Assembly: GCA_004297555.1 (NCBI GenBank)
Contig: SCSV01000210.1
Location: forward strand, 1 to 16,147
Direction of reading: 5' to 3'
Source of the DNA: Salinibacterium sp.
GTDB taxonomy: Bacteria; Actinomycetota; Actinomycetes; Actinomycetales; Microbacteriaceae
DNA length: 16,147 nt
Shown here in pieces: positions 7,348-13,323 of this stretch. Made by a program: the position numbers and the translations under genes. A model generated the notes under the pieces. That model was not told where the DNA came from and did no database searches. It saw only the letters and a program-made list of their open reading frames with translations. The stretch's first letter is position 1. Each line of letters begins with the position of its first letter.

Positions 7348-8259
7348 GTGGACCTGCATCAGACCGTCGACGAGTTCGCGAGCTACCTCGCCCTCGAACG
7401 CGGATTCAGCGACCACACCGTGCGCTCCTACCGCTCGGATCTCGCGCAACTCGTTGATTTCGCCGAGACGCATGGCGCATCCGAACTCGACGATCTCGAC
7501 CTCGAACTGCTGCGCGATTGGCTGTGGCGCGCATCCCAAGACGGTCTCGCCCGATCGACCCTCGCCCGCCGAGCGGCCGCGGTCCGCAGCCTCACTTCCT
7601 GGCTCGCGAGCACCAAGGCGACAGCGACAGATGCCGGCACTCGCCTGAAAGCGCCCAAATCGGAGCATCACCTCCCGCGAGTCCTCACCCGCGAACAAAT
7701 CGAGGACATCCTCGGGCGCGTCTCGGAGCGAGCCGAAACCGGGGATGCCGTGGCCTTGCGCGACCTCGCCATCGTGGAACTGCTCTACGCCTCCGCGATG
7801 CGCGTGAGTGAACTGACCGGCCTCGGCATTGCCGACATCGACCTCGGCCGGCTCACGGTTCGGGTGCTGGGAAAGGGATCGAAGGAGCGCGTTGTGCCGT
7901 TCGGCATCCCCGCGAAACGCGCGGTCGAGGCGTACTTGGACACTGCGCGGCCGCAGCTTGTCGCCGAATACCCGACCGCTGCCTCGCCACTGTTCGTTGG
8001 GGCGCGCGGCAAACGGCTCTCCAGCCGCACCGTCTATGAACTGATCTCTCGGCTGCTCGCGACGGTTCCCGGTTCGGGGCCTGCCGGTCCGCACACCCTC
8101 AGGCATACCGCCGCGACCCACCTGCTCGACGGAGGGGCCGACCTTCGGGCCGTGCAAGAAATGCTCGGTCACGCGAGTCTCGGCACCACTCAGCTCTACA
8201 CCCACGTCTCGACCGAGCGTCTCAAGGACAGCTACCGCACGGCTCACCCGCGGGCCTGA
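7348..8259 (+). CDS. xerC: Tyrosine recombinase XerC
   Basis: Site-specific recombinase that, with XerD, resolves chromosome dimers at dif. It has 303 residues from GTG 7348, the usual XerC length. The N-terminal SAM-like DNA-binding domain covers about 1-90 (VDEFASYLALERGFSDHTVRSY). The catalytic domain carries R152 (AMRVSEL), K176, H249-x-x-R252 (HTLRH), H275 (GHASLGTT) and nucleophile Y284 (QLYTH), so all active-site residues are present. The frame is open to a TTG at 7291, but that would add an unconserved proline/arginine-rich extension, so GTG 7348 is preferred although its ribosome site is weak. XerC rather than XerD is chosen from its place beside dprA and rpsB, a common arrangement. 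It converges with the M23 gene, 30 bases apart. It is a housekeeping gene, not the integrase of the island. Confidence 0.92.
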   Translation: MDLHQTVDEFASYLALERGFSDHTVRSYRSDLAQLVDFAETHGASELDDLDLELLRDWLWRASQDGLARSTLARRAAAVRSLTSWLASTKATATDAGTRLKAPKSEHHLPRVLTREQIEDILGRVSERAETGDAVALRDLAIVELLYASAMRVSELTGLGIADIDLGRLTVRVLGKGSKERVVPFGIPAKRAVEAYLDTARPQLVAEYPTAASPLFVGARGKRLSSRTVYELISRLLATVPGSGPAGPHTLRHTAATHLLDGGADLRAVQEMLGHASLGTTQLYTHVSTERLKDSYRTAHPRA

Positions 8260-8289
8260 TTGCGGCCGGCGTCAGCGGCGCCGCGGCAG

Positions 8290-8769
8290 CTACCAGCGCG
8301 TCGGCAGCAGCCGCGAGGGGGGCACATTGCCGATGAACAAGAGCGGCGACACGTACTCCCCGTCAACCCGCACCCCGAAGTGCAAGCACACGGTGCTGCA
8401 GTGGCCGGCAACCACCCTGCCGATCGGATCGCCGCGCGAGACGACATCCCCCGCATGCAGTTCGGTGACAACCGGTTCATAGCTCGAGATGACCCCACCC
8501 GGATGCTCGATCGAAAGCACCGGCCGGTCGACGACGGTCCCGGCGAAATGTACGACCCCGTCGGCCGGCGCAAAGACGACGTCGCCGGGAACTCGCACAT
8601 CGATACCCCGGTGCCCGGCCGAGTACGGCGTGGCCGGGGCGATGTACGGCCGCACGATCGAGTGCGGTGCGGCGACCGGCCAATCCCAGGGCGGAGGGGA
8701 TTGCACCGCGGCGATCGGCGAGTCCCAGGGCGTGGGGGATTGCACGGCAGCGAGAGTGGGCGCCGGCAA
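8290..8769 (-). CDS. M23-family (LytM-like) peptidase, catalytic part; apparent frameshift at the front
   Basis: Zinc peptidase domain expected to act on peptidoglycan outside the cell. From TTG 8769 it has 159 residues: a proline/tryptophan-rich repeat region (about 8-34), then the M23 fold with H53-x(3)-D57 (GHRGID), H123, and C128-L-H130 (CLHFG). Classical M23 enzymes have HxH at the last motif. The first histidine is cysteine here, as I recall for related short actinobacterial members, so activity is uncertain. An in-frame stop (8785-8787) sits just upstream of TTG 8769. A good signal peptide is encoded immediately upstream in another frame (8759-8812), so the intact gene probably ran from ATG 8812 and one extra base has shifted it. 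It is convergent with xerC and divergent from rpsB. Confidence 0.75.
   Translation of the reverse strand: MPAPTLAAVQSPTPWDSPIAAVQSPPPWDWPVAAPHSIVRPYIAPATPYSAGHRGIDVRVPGDVVFAPADGVVHFAGTVVDRPVLSIEHPGGVISSYEPVVTELHAGDVVSRGDPIGRVVAGHCSTVCLHFGVRVDGEYVSPLLFIGNVPPSRLLPTRW
8669..8746. repeat. Two imperfect tandem copies of a 39-bp unit inside the M23 gene
   Basis: Unit 1 is 8669-8707 and unit 2 is 8708-8746; a third copy starts (8747) but breaks off. The unit is a multiple of three, so each copy adds 13 residues: VQSPPPWDWPVAA and VQSPTPWDSPIAA. It forms the linker between the export signal and the peptidase domain, and copy number may vary by slippage. Confidence 0.75.
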
Positions 8770-8812
8770 CCACGATGCAGCTGATCAACAGAGAGAGGAC
8801 GGCTCTGGGCAT
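8759..8812 (-). other. Out-of-frame signal peptide of the M23 gene
   Basis: From ATG 8812 the minus strand reads MPRAVLSLLISCIVVAGA: a positive charge, a hydrophobic core and an AGA cleavage-like end. This frame then leaves the peptidase frame. Removing one base of the CCC run (within 8758-8760) joins it as ...VVAGATLAAVQSP. The fused product would be a normal secreted M23 protein. Confidence 0.55.
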
Positions 8813-8902
8813 CCGCCCATGATTGTGGCCGACAGGAGCAAGGGTGCCGTCTGAGCCAGATCGGGGGAGAACCGCCGCAAACCAAAGCCGGTGGAGGAGC
8901 GG

Positions 8903-8911
8903 TGCTATCAT
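8903..8911 (+). promoter_or_regulatory. Extended -10 promoter of the rpsB-tsf operon
   Basis: TGC followed by TATCAT is a good extended -10 element. It lies 186 bases before rpsB and upstream of the structured leader, which fits a ribosomal-protein operon with a long 5' leader. No clear -35 hexamer was found. Confidence 0.45.
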
Positions 8912-8966
8912 TTTCGAAGCATCCCGATAACTCGGGGTGACTACGCGTGCCCACAGTGTTCTGATT

Positions 8967-9035
8967 CCACGAACACGGCACACTTCCATCAGTCCCAGCA
9001 ATGGGCGGTCGTGTGCCGGGCACCAGGATTCGTGG
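8967..9035 (+). ncRNA. Structured rpsB leader, nested stems (candidate S2 autoregulatory element)
   Basis: Three nested paired segments: CCACGAA 8967-8973 with TTCGTGG 9029-9035; CGGCACAC 8976-8983 with GTGTGCCG 9011-9018; and CCAT 8986-8989 with ATGG 9001-9004. Together they make one long interrupted stem-loop between promoter and start. Ribosomal protein S2 represses its own mRNA in several bacteria through leader structure. That this element does so is inference. Confidence 0.45.
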
Positions 9036-9062
9036 CCAACCGGTCGCGATAACAACTGAGAA

Positions 9063-9081
9063 GGCGCGAGACAGTCGCGCC
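9063..9081 (+). promoter_or_regulatory. Hairpin directly before the rpsB ribosome binding site
   Basis: GGCGCGA and TCGCGCC form a perfect seven-pair stem with loop GACAG. It ends three bases before the AAGGAG ribosome site (9085-9090; start ATG 9098). Its position suits control of translation initiation. Confidence 0.5.
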
Positions 9082-9097
9082 AAGAAGGAGTACGGCA

Positions 9098-10063
9098 ATG
9101 GCCGTCGTCACCATCCGCCAGCTGCTCGACAGCGGCGTGCATTTTGGACACCAGACCCGCCGCTGGAACCCGAAGATGAAGCGTTTCATCCTCACCGAGC
9201 GCTCGGGCAGCCACATCATCGACCTGCAGCAGTCGCTCAAGCACATCGACGCGACCTACGACTACGTCAAGGAGACGGTCGCCCACGGCGGCACGATTCT
9301 CTTCGTCGGCACCAAGAAGCAGGCTCAGGGCGCCATCGCCGAGCAGGCTCAGCGCGTCGGCCAGCCCTACGTCAACCAGCGTTGGCTCGGAGGTCTGCTC
9401 ACCAACTTCCAGACGGTCTCCAAGCGCCTCGCACGCATGAAGGAGCTCGAAGAGGTCGACTTCGACGACACGACGCGCGGCTACACCAAGAAAGAGCTGC
9501 TCATCCAGAAGCGCGAACTCACCAAACTGCAGAAGAGCCTCGGCGGTATCCGCAACCTCACCAAGACCCCGTCGGCCGTGTGGATCGTGGACACCAAGAA
9601 GGAGCACCTCGCCATCGATGAGGCGCACAAGCTGGGCATCCCGGTCATCGCGATTCTCGACACCAACTGCGACCCCGACGAGGTTCAGTACCCGATCCCG
9701 GGTAACGACGACGCGATCCGTTCGGTTGGCCTGCTGACCCGCATCATTGCGGATGCTGCTGCCGAGGGTCTCATCCAGCGCCACCAGAAGCCCGAAGCCG
9801 GTGAAGCGGTTGAGCCGCTCGCCGAGTGGGAAGCCGAGTTGCTCGGTCAGGCCGAGCCGGCCGTCGAGCTCCCGGTTGAGGAGAATGACGCAGACGCCGT
9901 TGTTGCCGAGAAGGAAGCCGCCGCAGACGCGACGATCGTTCCCGAGCACCACGTCGAGTCCGACGCCGAGACCGTCGCCGAGATCGAGGCCGAGGCCACC
10001 GAGGCCGAGAAGAAGCCAGCCGCAAAGGCAAAGAAGCCCGCAGCCAAGACTGCTGAGAAGTAA
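9098..10063 (+). CDS. rpsB: 30S ribosomal protein S2
   Basis: Structural protein of the small ribosomal subunit, 321 residues. The N-terminal IRQLLDSGVHFGHQTRRWNPKM matches the first S2 signature. PSAVWIVDTKKEHLAIDEAHKLGIPV (about residues 158-183) matches the second. The S2 fold ends near residue 235. A long extension follows, first acidic and then alanine/lysine/proline-rich (EKKPAAKAKKPAAK), longer than the ~240-residue S2 of E. coli; such tails are known in actinobacteria. ATG 9098 has AAGGAG (9085-9090) seven bases upstream. tsf begins ten bases after the stop, and its ribosome site overlaps the rpsB stop codon, so the two are one operon. Regulation by the leader structures upstream is likely. 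Confidence 0.98.
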   Translation: MAVVTIRQLLDSGVHFGHQTRRWNPKMKRFILTERSGSHIIDLQQSLKHIDATYDYVKETVAHGGTILFVGTKKQAQGAIAEQAQRVGQPYVNQRWLGGLLTNFQTVSKRLARMKELEEVDFDDTTRGYTKKELLIQKRELTKLQKSLGGIRNLTKTPSAVWIVDTKKEHLAIDEAHKLGIPVIAILDTNCDPDEVQYPIPGNDDAIRSVGLLTRIIADAAAEGLIQRHQKPEAGEAVEPLAEWEAELLGQAEPAVELPVEENDADAVVAEKEAAADATIVPEHHVESDAETVAEIEAEATEAEKKPAAKAKKPAAKTAEK

Positions 10064-10073
10064 GGAAACCCCG

Positions 10074-10901
10074 ATGGCAGATTTCAGCCTCGACGACCTC
10101 AAGACCCTGCGTGACCGTCTCGGTACCGGCATGGTCGACAGCAAGAACGCTCTGATCGAAGCGGGCGGTGACCTCGAGAAGGCCACCGAGATTCTTCGAC
10201 TCAAGGGTGCCAAGGGCAACGCGAAGCGCGCCGACCGCTCCACGAGCGAGGGCCTTGTTGCCGCGACCGAGAGCAACGGCGTTGCAACCATGATCGAGCT
10301 CGCGTGCGAGACCGACTTTGTTGCGAAGAGCGACAAGTTCGTCGCGCTCGGCGACACTGTTCTCGCCGCTGTTGTGGCTGCCGGTGCGACCACTCTCGAT
10401 GAGGCGCTCGCCGCTCCCGCCGGTTCGCAGATTGTTGCCGAGCTCATCGGCGACGAGGCCGCGATCCTCGGCGAGAAGTTCGAACTGCGCCGTGTCTTCG
10501 CGATCAAGGGCGACGCATTTGCGATCTACCTGCACCGCACCAACAAAGACCTGCCGCCCCAGGTCGGCGTGGTTGTGGCCTACTCGGGCGACGACGCCGA
10601 GACTGCTCGCAGCATCGCGCAACACATCTCCTTCGCCGACCCGGTGTACCTGAGCCGTGACGACGTTCCGGCCGAAGAGGTCGAGAAGGAGCGCCGCATC
10701 GTCGAGGAGATCAGCCGCGGCGAGGGCAAGCCCGAGGCTGCGCTTCCAAAGATCATCGAAGGTCGCATCAACGGCTACTTCAAGCAGGTCGCCCTGCTCG
10801 ACCAGGACTACGCGCGCGACAACAAGCTCGTCGTGAGCAAGGTTCTTGCGGATGCCGGACTCACCGTCACCGGGTTCGCCCGCTTCAAGGTCGGCGCCTA
10901 A
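10074..10901 (+). CDS. tsf: Translation elongation factor Ts
   Basis: Nucleotide-exchange factor that recycles EF-Tu from GDP to GTP form, 275 residues. LRDRLGTGMVDSKNAL (residues ~11-26) and ELACETDFVAKSDKF (~72-86) match the two EF-Ts signatures. The N-terminal UBA-like part, the core and a C-terminal FKQVALLDQDY segment are all present, so it appears full length. The frame is open far upstream across rpsB, but ATG 10074 is correct because it gives the conserved MADFSLDDLKTLR start and follows AAGGAAA (10062-10068) by five bases. It is the last gene of the rpsB operon; a large hairpin follows at 10907. Confidence 0.97.
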   Translation: MADFSLDDLKTLRDRLGTGMVDSKNALIEAGGDLEKATEILRLKGAKGNAKRADRSTSEGLVAATESNGVATMIELACETDFVAKSDKFVALGDTVLAAVVAAGATTLDEALAAPAGSQIVAELIGDEAAILGEKFELRRVFAIKGDAFAIYLHRTNKDLPPQVGVVVAYSGDDAETARSIAQHISFADPVYLSRDDVPAEEVEKERRIVEEISRGEGKPEAALPKIIEGRINGYFKQVALLDQDYARDNKLVVSKVLADAGLTVTGFARFKVGA

Positions 10902-10906
10902 CTTTT

Positions 10907-10957
10907 CACGAACGGATGCCCCCGCCGGCCTAGGCCGCGGGGCATCCATCGTTCGTG
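10907..10957. terminator. Long hairpin between convergent tsf and marR
   Basis: CACGAAC (10907-10913) pairs with GTTCGTG (10951-10957). GGATGCCCC (10914-10922) pairs with GGGGCATCC (10939-10947), with a three-base bulge (10948-10950), and an inner CGGCC/GGCCG stem caps it. There is no T-run on either side. Its place between two convergent genes indicates a shared bidirectional terminator of the actinobacterial, tail-less kind. Confidence 0.7.
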
Positions 10958-10966
10958 GCTCGCCGC

Positions 10967-11398
10967 TCAGCGCACCCCGGCTAGCGTCTGCAGCAGCTGA
11001 ACCAGCGGCCGGGAATCCACCGCGGCGAAGAACTCCGCGTCCGCCGCCTCGACGATCTCGATCGCGCGCCGGGCGAGGGCGGCGCCCCCGGGTGTCACGG
11101 CGAGGATCTTCGCCCGGGCATCCGCCGGATCGATCGCGCGCGAGAGTAGCCCCTTGCTCTCGAGCCGGCCGATCACCTCCGAGGTCATCTTGATATCGGT
11201 GCCCGCTTGGGCAGCCAACTGCACCTGGTTGGGCGCCTCGTGCTGCGACATCCACCAGGCGGAGGCCAGCAGCACGAACTGCACGTGGGTGAGGCCGAGC
11301 GGCGCGAGGGAAGCGGCGATCGCCCGCTGCCAGCGCATGGTCGTGCGCCAAAGCAGAAAGCCTGGGCTTTCGACCGGACCCTCGGCAAATCGGGTCAC
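10967..11398 (-). CDS. MarR-family transcriptional regulator
   Basis: Winged-helix repressor of 143 residues, acting as a dimer in the cytoplasm. The core reads LTHVQFVLLASAWWM, then the recognition region LAAQAGTDIKMTSEVIGRLESKGLLSR and the wing DPADARAKILAVTPGG, the standard MarR layout (a DxxDxR-like wing). The GTG start (11396-11398) overlaps the TGA of the SRPBCC gene by four bases, so the two are translated together. Its gene is second in this minus-strand unit, and the repeats at 11887-11911 are the natural candidate operator. The ligand is unknown. The pair is located between tsf and pyrH, a place usually without minus-strand genes. Confidence 0.88.
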   Translation of the reverse strand: MTRFAEGPVESPGFLLWRTTMRWQRAIAASLAPLGLTHVQFVLLASAWWMSQHEAPNQVQLAAQAGTDIKMTSEVIGRLESKGLLSRAIDPADARAKILAVTPGGAALARRAIEIVEAADAEFFAAVDSRPLVQLLQTLAGVR

Positions 11399-11820
11399 TT
11401 CATGGCCAGTCGCGCTGCTTGCTCGAACAGGGCAGCCATCGACTCGTCGAAGTCGCCGCTGATCTGGGGGCCGAGTTCCGGGCCGACCGCATCGGCGGCA
11501 TCCCCGCTGATCTCCAAACGGTGCGTCACTCGAGTGCCGCCGTCAAGAGCCTCGAGGGTGTGCCGGAACAGCAGAGTGAGTCCGTTGTACTCGGTGCGGT
11601 CGGCGTAGCGCTCGTTCTCCACGAGTTCGACGATCGTCGAGCGGAAGGTGCCCTGTCCGACCGGGGTGACATCGAGTTCGGTGCCGACGGCGAAGGGTCC
11701 GTGCAGTTCGAAGGTGTCAGCGCCGTCGTAGGTGAGCTCGCCGGTGTGCAGGGCACGAAGTGCTGCCCAGACTTGCTCGGGGGAAAGGTCGGTCGTTGCG
11801 GTGTAGTCGTGTGCCCACAT
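11395..11820 (-). CDS. SRPBCC-family (START/Bet v1-like) protein
   Basis: Protein of about 141 residues with the SRPBCC pattern: an N-terminal strand (YTATTDLSPEQVWAALRAL), several beta strands including GTELDVTPVGQGTFRSTIVEL and GGTRVTHRLEISGDAA, and a long C-terminal helix (ESMAALFEQAARLAM). These folds hold hydrophobic ligands in a cavity; no catalytic residues can be assigned. Three starts are possible (TTG 11832, ATG 11823, ATG 11820). ATG 11820 is preferred because GGAG (11827-11830) is six bases upstream. It shares a 4-base overlap with marR. It may bind or act on the small molecule sensed by the regulator, which is inference. Confidence 0.82.
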   Translation of the reverse strand: MWAHDYTATTDLSPEQVWAALRALHTGELTYDGADTFELHGPFAVGTELDVTPVGQGTFRSTIVELVENERYADRTEYNGLTLLFRHTLEALDGGTRVTHRLEISGDAADAVGPELGPQISGDFDESMAALFEQAARLAMK

Positions 11821-11843
11821 CATGTGCTCCAATCGGAATGGTT

Positions 11844-11868
11844 GCGAATCCGGGAAGTGCGGATTCGC
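11844..11868 (-). promoter_or_regulatory. 9-bp-stem hairpin in the SRPBCC-marR leader
   Basis: GCGAATCCG and CGGATTCGC are perfect arms with a seven-base loop. It lies 24 bases before the SRPBCC start and just after the expected transcription start (about 11869, from a TAATTAT -10-like box at 11876-11882). It may stabilise the mRNA end, act in translation control, or be an operator. Confidence 0.45.
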
Positions 11869-11886
11869 CGCTCGAATAATTACTGT

Positions 11887-11911
11887 GTGTACAGACTATC
11901 CGTGCACAGAC
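11887..11911 (-). promoter_or_regulatory. Direct repeats, candidate MarR operator
   Basis: On the minus strand GTCTGTGCAC (11902-11911) and GTCTGTACAC (11887-11896) match at nine of ten positions, 15 bases apart. Each contains a near-palindromic TGTRCA core. They lie just upstream of the TAATTAT box, across the region where RNA polymerase would bind. Repression by the adjacent MarR protein is inference. Confidence 0.4.
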
Positions 11912-11981
11912 AATAGCGCAAGTGCTCATTCCTGAAGGTCGCGACCGGGTAGCCTAGAGCGAGCAAACCTGGAGGAACAGC

Positions 11982-12695
11982 ATGGCCGCACAGCGCAAAC
12001 GACGGGTCCTTCTCAAACTATCCGGCGAAGCGTTCGGCGGCGGTTCCCTCGGGGTCAACCCCGATGTAGTGAGCAATCTGGCGAAAGAGATCGCCGCAGC
12101 GGCATCCGATGTCGAGATCGCGATCGTGGTCGGCGGCGGCAACTTCTTCCGGGGTGCCGAGCTGAGCCAGCGCGGCATGGATCGTGGTCGCGCCGACTAC
12201 ATGGGCATGCTTGGCACGGTCATGAATGCTCTCGCCCTGCAGGACTTCCTCGAGCAGGCCGGTGCGGCGACTCGTGTTCAGTCCGCCATTTCCATGACCC
12301 AGGTGGCGGAGCCGTACATCCCGCGCCGCGCCGAGCGGCACCTCGAAAAGGGTCGCGTCGTGATCTTCGGTGCGGGCGCCGGCCTTCCCTACTTCTCCAC
12401 GGACACGGTTGCCGCACAGCGCGCCCTCGAGATCGACGCCCAAGTCGTGCTCGTCGCCAAGAATGGTGTCGACGGCGTGTACTCGGCCGACCCGCGCAAA
12501 GATGACTCCGCGGCGAAGATCGACCGCATCACCTATCAGGAGGCGCTCGTGCGGGGGCTCAAGGTGGTCGATTCCACGGCGTTCAGCCTGTGCATGGACA
12601 ACTCGATGCCCATGGTTGTCTTCGGCATGGAACCCGCAGGCAACGTGACCAAAGCGCTTCGCGGCGAGGAAATCGGCACCTTGGTATCGAACTGA
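11982..12695 (+). CDS. pyrH: UMP kinase (uridylate kinase)
   Basis: Phosphorylates UMP to UDP with ATP in pyrimidine nucleotide synthesis; hexameric in bacteria. The 237 residues are the normal length and belong to the amino-acid-kinase fold. Visible motifs: LLKLSGEAF near the N-terminus, IVVGGGNFFRG (glycine-rich), GMLGTVMNALALQD, and AAQRALEIDAQVVLVAKNGVDGVYSADP (nucleotide binding). ATG 11982 follows a strong GGAGGAA (11971-11977). A TAGCCT box (11950-11955) could be its promoter, needed because the minus-strand pair separates it from rpsB-tsf. Its stop overlaps by one base the start of a 26-codon ORF that leads into frr. Confidence 0.97.
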   Translation: MAAQRKRRVLLKLSGEAFGGGSLGVNPDVVSNLAKEIAAAASDVEIAIVVGGGNFFRGAELSQRGMDRGRADYMGMLGTVMNALALQDFLEQAGAATRVQSAISMTQVAEPYIPRRAERHLEKGRVVIFGAGAGLPYFSTDTVAAQRALEIDAQVVLVAKNGVDGVYSADPRKDDSAAKIDRITYQEALVRGLKVVDSTAFSLCMDNSMPMVVFGMEPAGNVTKALRGEEIGTLVSN

Positions 12696-12775
12696 TGACC
12701 CCTATGCTCGACAGAGACCTGCTTTACAGAACCAAACAGACCCAGCTCGACCCAGCCACAAAGGAGTACCGGTGA
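12695..12775 (+). CDS. Possible 26-residue ORF bridging pyrH and frr
   Basis: ATG 12695 overlaps the pyrH stop (TGATG), and the ORF's TGA (12773-12775) overlaps the frr GTG start (GTGA). It would encode a polar peptide (MTPMLDRDLLYRTKQTQ...). It fills the whole 76-base gap. It could couple translation of frr to pyrH, or be coincidence; no ribosome site of its own is evident. Confidence 0.25.
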   Translation: MTPMLDRDLLYRTKQTQLDPATKEYR

Positions 12776-13323
12776 TCAGCGACGTTTTGGCCGAAGCCAA
12801 AGAGAAGATGCAAAAAGCGGTTGAGGTCGCCAAAGACGACTTCGGCACCGTTCGCACCGGCCGCGCCAACCCCGCCCTGTTCCAGAAGCTGCTCGTCGAC
12901 TACTACGGCACCGCGACTCCGCTCGGCCAACTCGCCTCGATGGTGAACCAAGAAGCGCGCACCCTCGTGATCACACCCTACGACAAGGCCGCACTCAAAG
13001 ACATCGAGAAGGCCATCGTCGCGGCCGCGAACCTGGGGGCAAGCGTCGGCAACGACGGCAACGTTATCCGCGCCACCCTGCCCGAGCTGACCGAAGACCG
13101 GCGCAAGGAGTTCGTCAAGATCGTGCGCGACAAAGCCGAGCAGTCCCGGGTCGCGCTGCGAAACATCCGTCGCAAAGCCAAAGATGATCTGGATGCCCTC
13201 AAAGAGGTCGGTGAAGACGAGATCGCTCGCGCCGAGAAAGACCTTGAAGCTGCTACTAAGCAGCATGTGGACGCCATTGACGAAGCCCTCAAGCGCAAGG
13301 AAGCCGAGCTGCTCGAGGTCTGA
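12772..13323 (+). CDS. frr: Ribosome recycling factor
   Basis: Splits the post-termination ribosome together with EF-G. 183 residues, close to the usual 185. VRTGRANPALFQKLLVDYYG (about residues 24-43), TPLGQLASMVNQEARTLVI, LPELTEDRRKEFVK and the C-terminal RNIRRKAKDDL segment are typical RRF sequence, covering the three-helix bundle and the small beta domain. The GTG start (12772) has AAGGAG (12761-12766) five bases before it. Its stop shares one base with the cdsA start (TGATG), so pyrH, frr and cdsA are probably co-transcribed. It appears intact. Confidence 0.97.
   Translation: MISDVLAEAKEKMQKAVEVAKDDFGTVRTGRANPALFQKLLVDYYGTATPLGQLASMVNQEARTLVITPYDKAALKDIEKAIVAAANLGASVGNDGNVIRATLPELTEDRRKEFVKIVRDKAEQSRVALRNIRRKAKDDLDALKEVGEDEIARAEKDLEAATKQHVDAIDEALKRKEAELLEV

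Noticed and set aside
7048..8247. 399-residue minus-strand frame opposite xerC
   Set aside because: Composition is that of a shadow frame and xerC on the plus strand has all catalytic residues.
7348..8259. xerC as the integrase of the left island
   Set aside because: It lies on the conserved side of the dprA break, has normal XerC length and sits in its usual neighbourhood next to rpsB.
8275..8284. GCGGCGCCGC palindrome between xerC and the M23 gene as terminator
   Set aside because: It has no loop and no T-run, so it cannot form a normal terminator hairpin; chance in GC-rich DNA is likely.
8477..11351. Long minus-strand open frames (676 and 526 residues) across rpsB and tsf
   Set aside because: They are opposite certain genes, have low-complexity arginine/alanine/leucine composition and no domains; long antisense frames are common in GC-rich DNA. 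The only meaningful part is the short signal peptide at 8759-8812.
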